From the NCBI RefSeq assembly GCF_009707325.1, contig NZ_CP046103.1, positions 186,001 to 250,000 on the forward strand: a DNA stretch of 64,000 bases, given 5' to 3'. Shown in pieces: positions 62,878 to 64,000 of the stretch. Each line of letters opens with the position of its first letter. Positions within the stretch are counted from its first letter, which is position 1. The notes under the pieces are model-generated. The model was not told the DNA's origin, did no database searches, and saw only the letters and a list, made by a program, of their open reading frames with translations. The stretch is from Pseudomonas sp. IB20 (GTDB lineage Bacteria > Pseudomonadota > Gammaproteobacteria > Pseudomonadales > Pseudomonadaceae). Both the position numbers and the translations under genes were made by a program.

Positions 62878-63671
62878 TATTGAGTGACGTCAGCGTTGAA
62901 GTACTTCTCGGACAGCTTTTTCAAGGTGCCGTCGGCGCGCAGCTTGTCGAGGGCCTTGTTCACCGCGTCGAGCAGTTCAGGCTCGCCTTTGCGCAGAGCA
63001 ATACCGGCTTCCTGACGGGAGAAGGCATCACCGGCTGCTGCGGTGTCCGGGGCTTTCTTGGCGTACTCAAGTGCCGCCAGGCGGTCGATCAGGATGGCGT
63101 CAATACGACCGATGCGCAGGTCCTGGAACTTGGTTGGGTCATCGTTGTAGGTCTTGATGATGGCTTTAGGTTGGTTGTCCTTGAGCCATTGTTCGTAGTT
63201 GGTGCCCAGGCCTACGCCGACTTTTTTGCCGGCCAAGTCGTCGGCAGTCTTGATGGTGTCGACGTTTTTCTTCAGCACCAGCGCCTGAATACCGGAAACG
63301 GTGTAGGGCTTGGAGAAGTCGTACTTCTTCTGGCGCTCTTCGGAGATGGTCACTTGGTTGATCACGGCGTCCAGGCGCTTGGACTCCAGGGCCGCGAGGA
63401 TGCCGTCCCACGGCGTGGCTTGCAGCTTGACCTTCACGCCCAGCTCCTTGGCCAGCGCTTCGGACAGCTCCACTTCGAAACCGCTGAGCTTGCCGCTCTC
63501 ATCGACAAAGCTGAACGGCGGGTAGGTGCCTTCCAGGCCGATCTTGATCTCGCCGGCTTTCTTGATGTTGCCCAGCTGCTCACCAGCGATGGCTTGGCCC
63601 ATCAGGCCAGCCCCGAGTGCCAAGCCCAATGTGCCAACCAGCAACGTGCGACGCAATACAGAAATAGTCAT
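62877..63671 (-). CDS. tcyJ: Cystine-binding protein TcyJ (FliY-like), 264 aa
   Basis: This is a periplasmic binding protein of the importer. The signal peptide ends GQAIAGEQ. KIGLEGTYPPFSFVDESGKLSGFEVELSEALAKELG and the ligand loops NQVTISEERQKKYDFSKPY and GLGTNYEQWL match FliY/TcyJ. The adjacent dcyD-like gene supports L-cystine, or related D-cysteine sulfur, as the ligand. It is the first gene of tcyJLN; 263 upstream bases separate it from the dcyD stop. Confidence 0.93.
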   Translation of the reverse strand: MTISVLRRTLLVGTLGLALGAGLMGQAIAGEQLGNIKKAGEIKIGLEGTYPPFSFVDESGKLSGFEVELSEALAKELGVKVKLQATPWDGILAALESKRLDAVINQVTISEERQKKYDFSKPYTVSGIQALVLKKNVDTIKTADDLAGKKVGVGLGTNYEQWLKDNQPKAIIKTYNDDPTKFQDLRIGRIDAILIDRLAALEYAKKAPDTAAAGDAFSRQEAGIALRKGEPELLDAVNKALDKLRADGTLKKLSEKYFNADVTQ

Positions 63672-63828
63672 GAACAGCCCCTGTGTTTTTATGGTGAGCG
63701 AAGCAGGTGACGCAGTAGTCGTATCCTGCCTTAAAGCGCGAAGCGCGTCTTCGCCTTCGGCGCGACTATAAAGCGAGTTTTTAAGACTTGAAAATAATAT
63801 AAATATAATTTGTTATGCGTTTTTGGAA
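63672..63828 (-). promoter_or_regulatory. tcyJ upstream region
   Basis: GC-rich hairpin material (GCGCGAAGCGCGTCTTCGCC, near 63737) lies next to an AT-rich island (AATAATATAAATATAATTTG, 63793-63812). The latter is probably the promoter or an activator site. No exact operator is assigned. Confidence 0.45.
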
Positions 63829-63923
63829 TATGACTTCAATCTAATGTGGGAGCAGGCAAGCCAGCTCCCACATTCTTTTATGACTTCAATCTAATGTGGG
63901 AGCAGGCAAGCCAGCTCCCACAT
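63829..63923. repeat. Tandem duplication of a 45-bp unit containing a REP
   Basis: 63829-63873 and 63879-63923 are identical, 50 bases apart. Each starts TATGACTTCAATCTAATG and contains the palindrome TGTGGGAGC...GCTCCCACA. It is a recent duplication by sequence identity. Confidence 0.92.
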
Positions 63924-63934
63924 GTGGTCCGTGT

Positions 63935-64000
63935 TCAGTCCGTTAGAACAGAGTCATAAGCAAACAACGCCGGCGCCCCGCCGGTATGCAGGAAAATAAT
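63935..64000 (-). CDS. dcyD: D-cysteine desulfhydrase-like protein, C-terminal 21 residues (partial)
   Basis: On the minus strand the frame reads IIFLHTGGAPALFAYDSVLTD and stops with TGA at 63937-63935. LHTGGAPALFAY is the C-terminal signature of DcyD/ACC-deaminase-type PLP enzymes. The rest lies beyond the window. The enzyme would convert D-cysteine to pyruvate, sulfide and ammonia. Its place directly upstream of tcyJLN, as in enterobacteria, supports the call. Confidence 0.85.
   Translation of the reverse strand: MIFLHTGGAPALFAYDSVLTD

Overview
The window looks like chromosomal DNA of a fluorescent pseudomonad (Pseudomonas fluorescens group). The base composition is GC-rich. The gene content matches that group: pgaABCD, gabDT, oscA-sbp-cysTWA, a PA0285/PA0286-like pair (GGDEF-EAL protein and desaturase), a triABC-like pump, sfnB paralogues and tcyJLN. 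REP-type palindromes with the core GTGGGAGCGGGC(T)TGC lie between many genes. Both ends are cut inside genes: an outer-membrane efflux protein at the left and a D-cysteine desulfhydrase-like gene at the right.

Layout. 0-3 kb: end of an RND outer-membrane factor, an unknown membrane protein and a DUF945 (YdgA) protein. 3-10 kb: pgaABCD for poly-N-acetylglucosamine (PNAG) export, with a GGA-rich leader. 10-15 kb: a decayed accessory island. It holds a two-partner secretion transporter (tpsB) with several frameshifts, a tpsA/CdiA-like exoprotein with frameshifts and a large internal deletion, a small convergent gene with a long multi-hairpin leader, a von Willebrand A protein fragment and tRNA-Arg(CCG). 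15-18.4 kb: gabD and gabT for GABA catabolism. 18.4-24.2 kb: signalling genes (receiver-HDOD, PAS-GGDEF, PAS-GGDEF-EAL) with a desaturase between them. 24.4-28.6 kb: oscA-sbp-cysTWA sulfate uptake. 28.7-35 kb: ordinary regulators and enzymes (Mpo1-like, Crp-like, a receiver-only protein, AraC plus a desaturase/hydroxylase, LysR, CynX-type MFS). 35.5-37.6 kb: tonB-exbB-exbD.

37.8-43.7 kb and 52.9-64 kb form a large organosulfur and amino-acid uptake region. It contains an RBBP9-like hydrolase, a sigma-54 AAA+ protein of SfnR type, an orphan MetQ-like protein, a complete polar amino-acid ABC transporter, metNIQ, an FMN-dependent monooxygenase, two sfnB-type flavoproteins and the tcyJLN cystine transporter beside the dcyD-like gene. 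In between (43.8-52.9 kb) lie a 193-bp IS3-derived miniature element, an AAA ATPase whose stop codon is supplied by that element, a two-adaptor RND pump (triABC-like) and a GH101-like secreted protein.

Functional themes are biofilm control (c-di-GMP proteins and PNAG), sulfur scavenging, and membrane lipid change. I found no CRISPR array, prophage, integron or obvious defence island. The most unusual items are the structured leader at 14118-14395, the 87-nt layered hairpin after the DUF945 gene, the sigma-54 protein lacking both GAFTGA and a DNA-binding domain, and the miniature IS that ends an ATPase gene.
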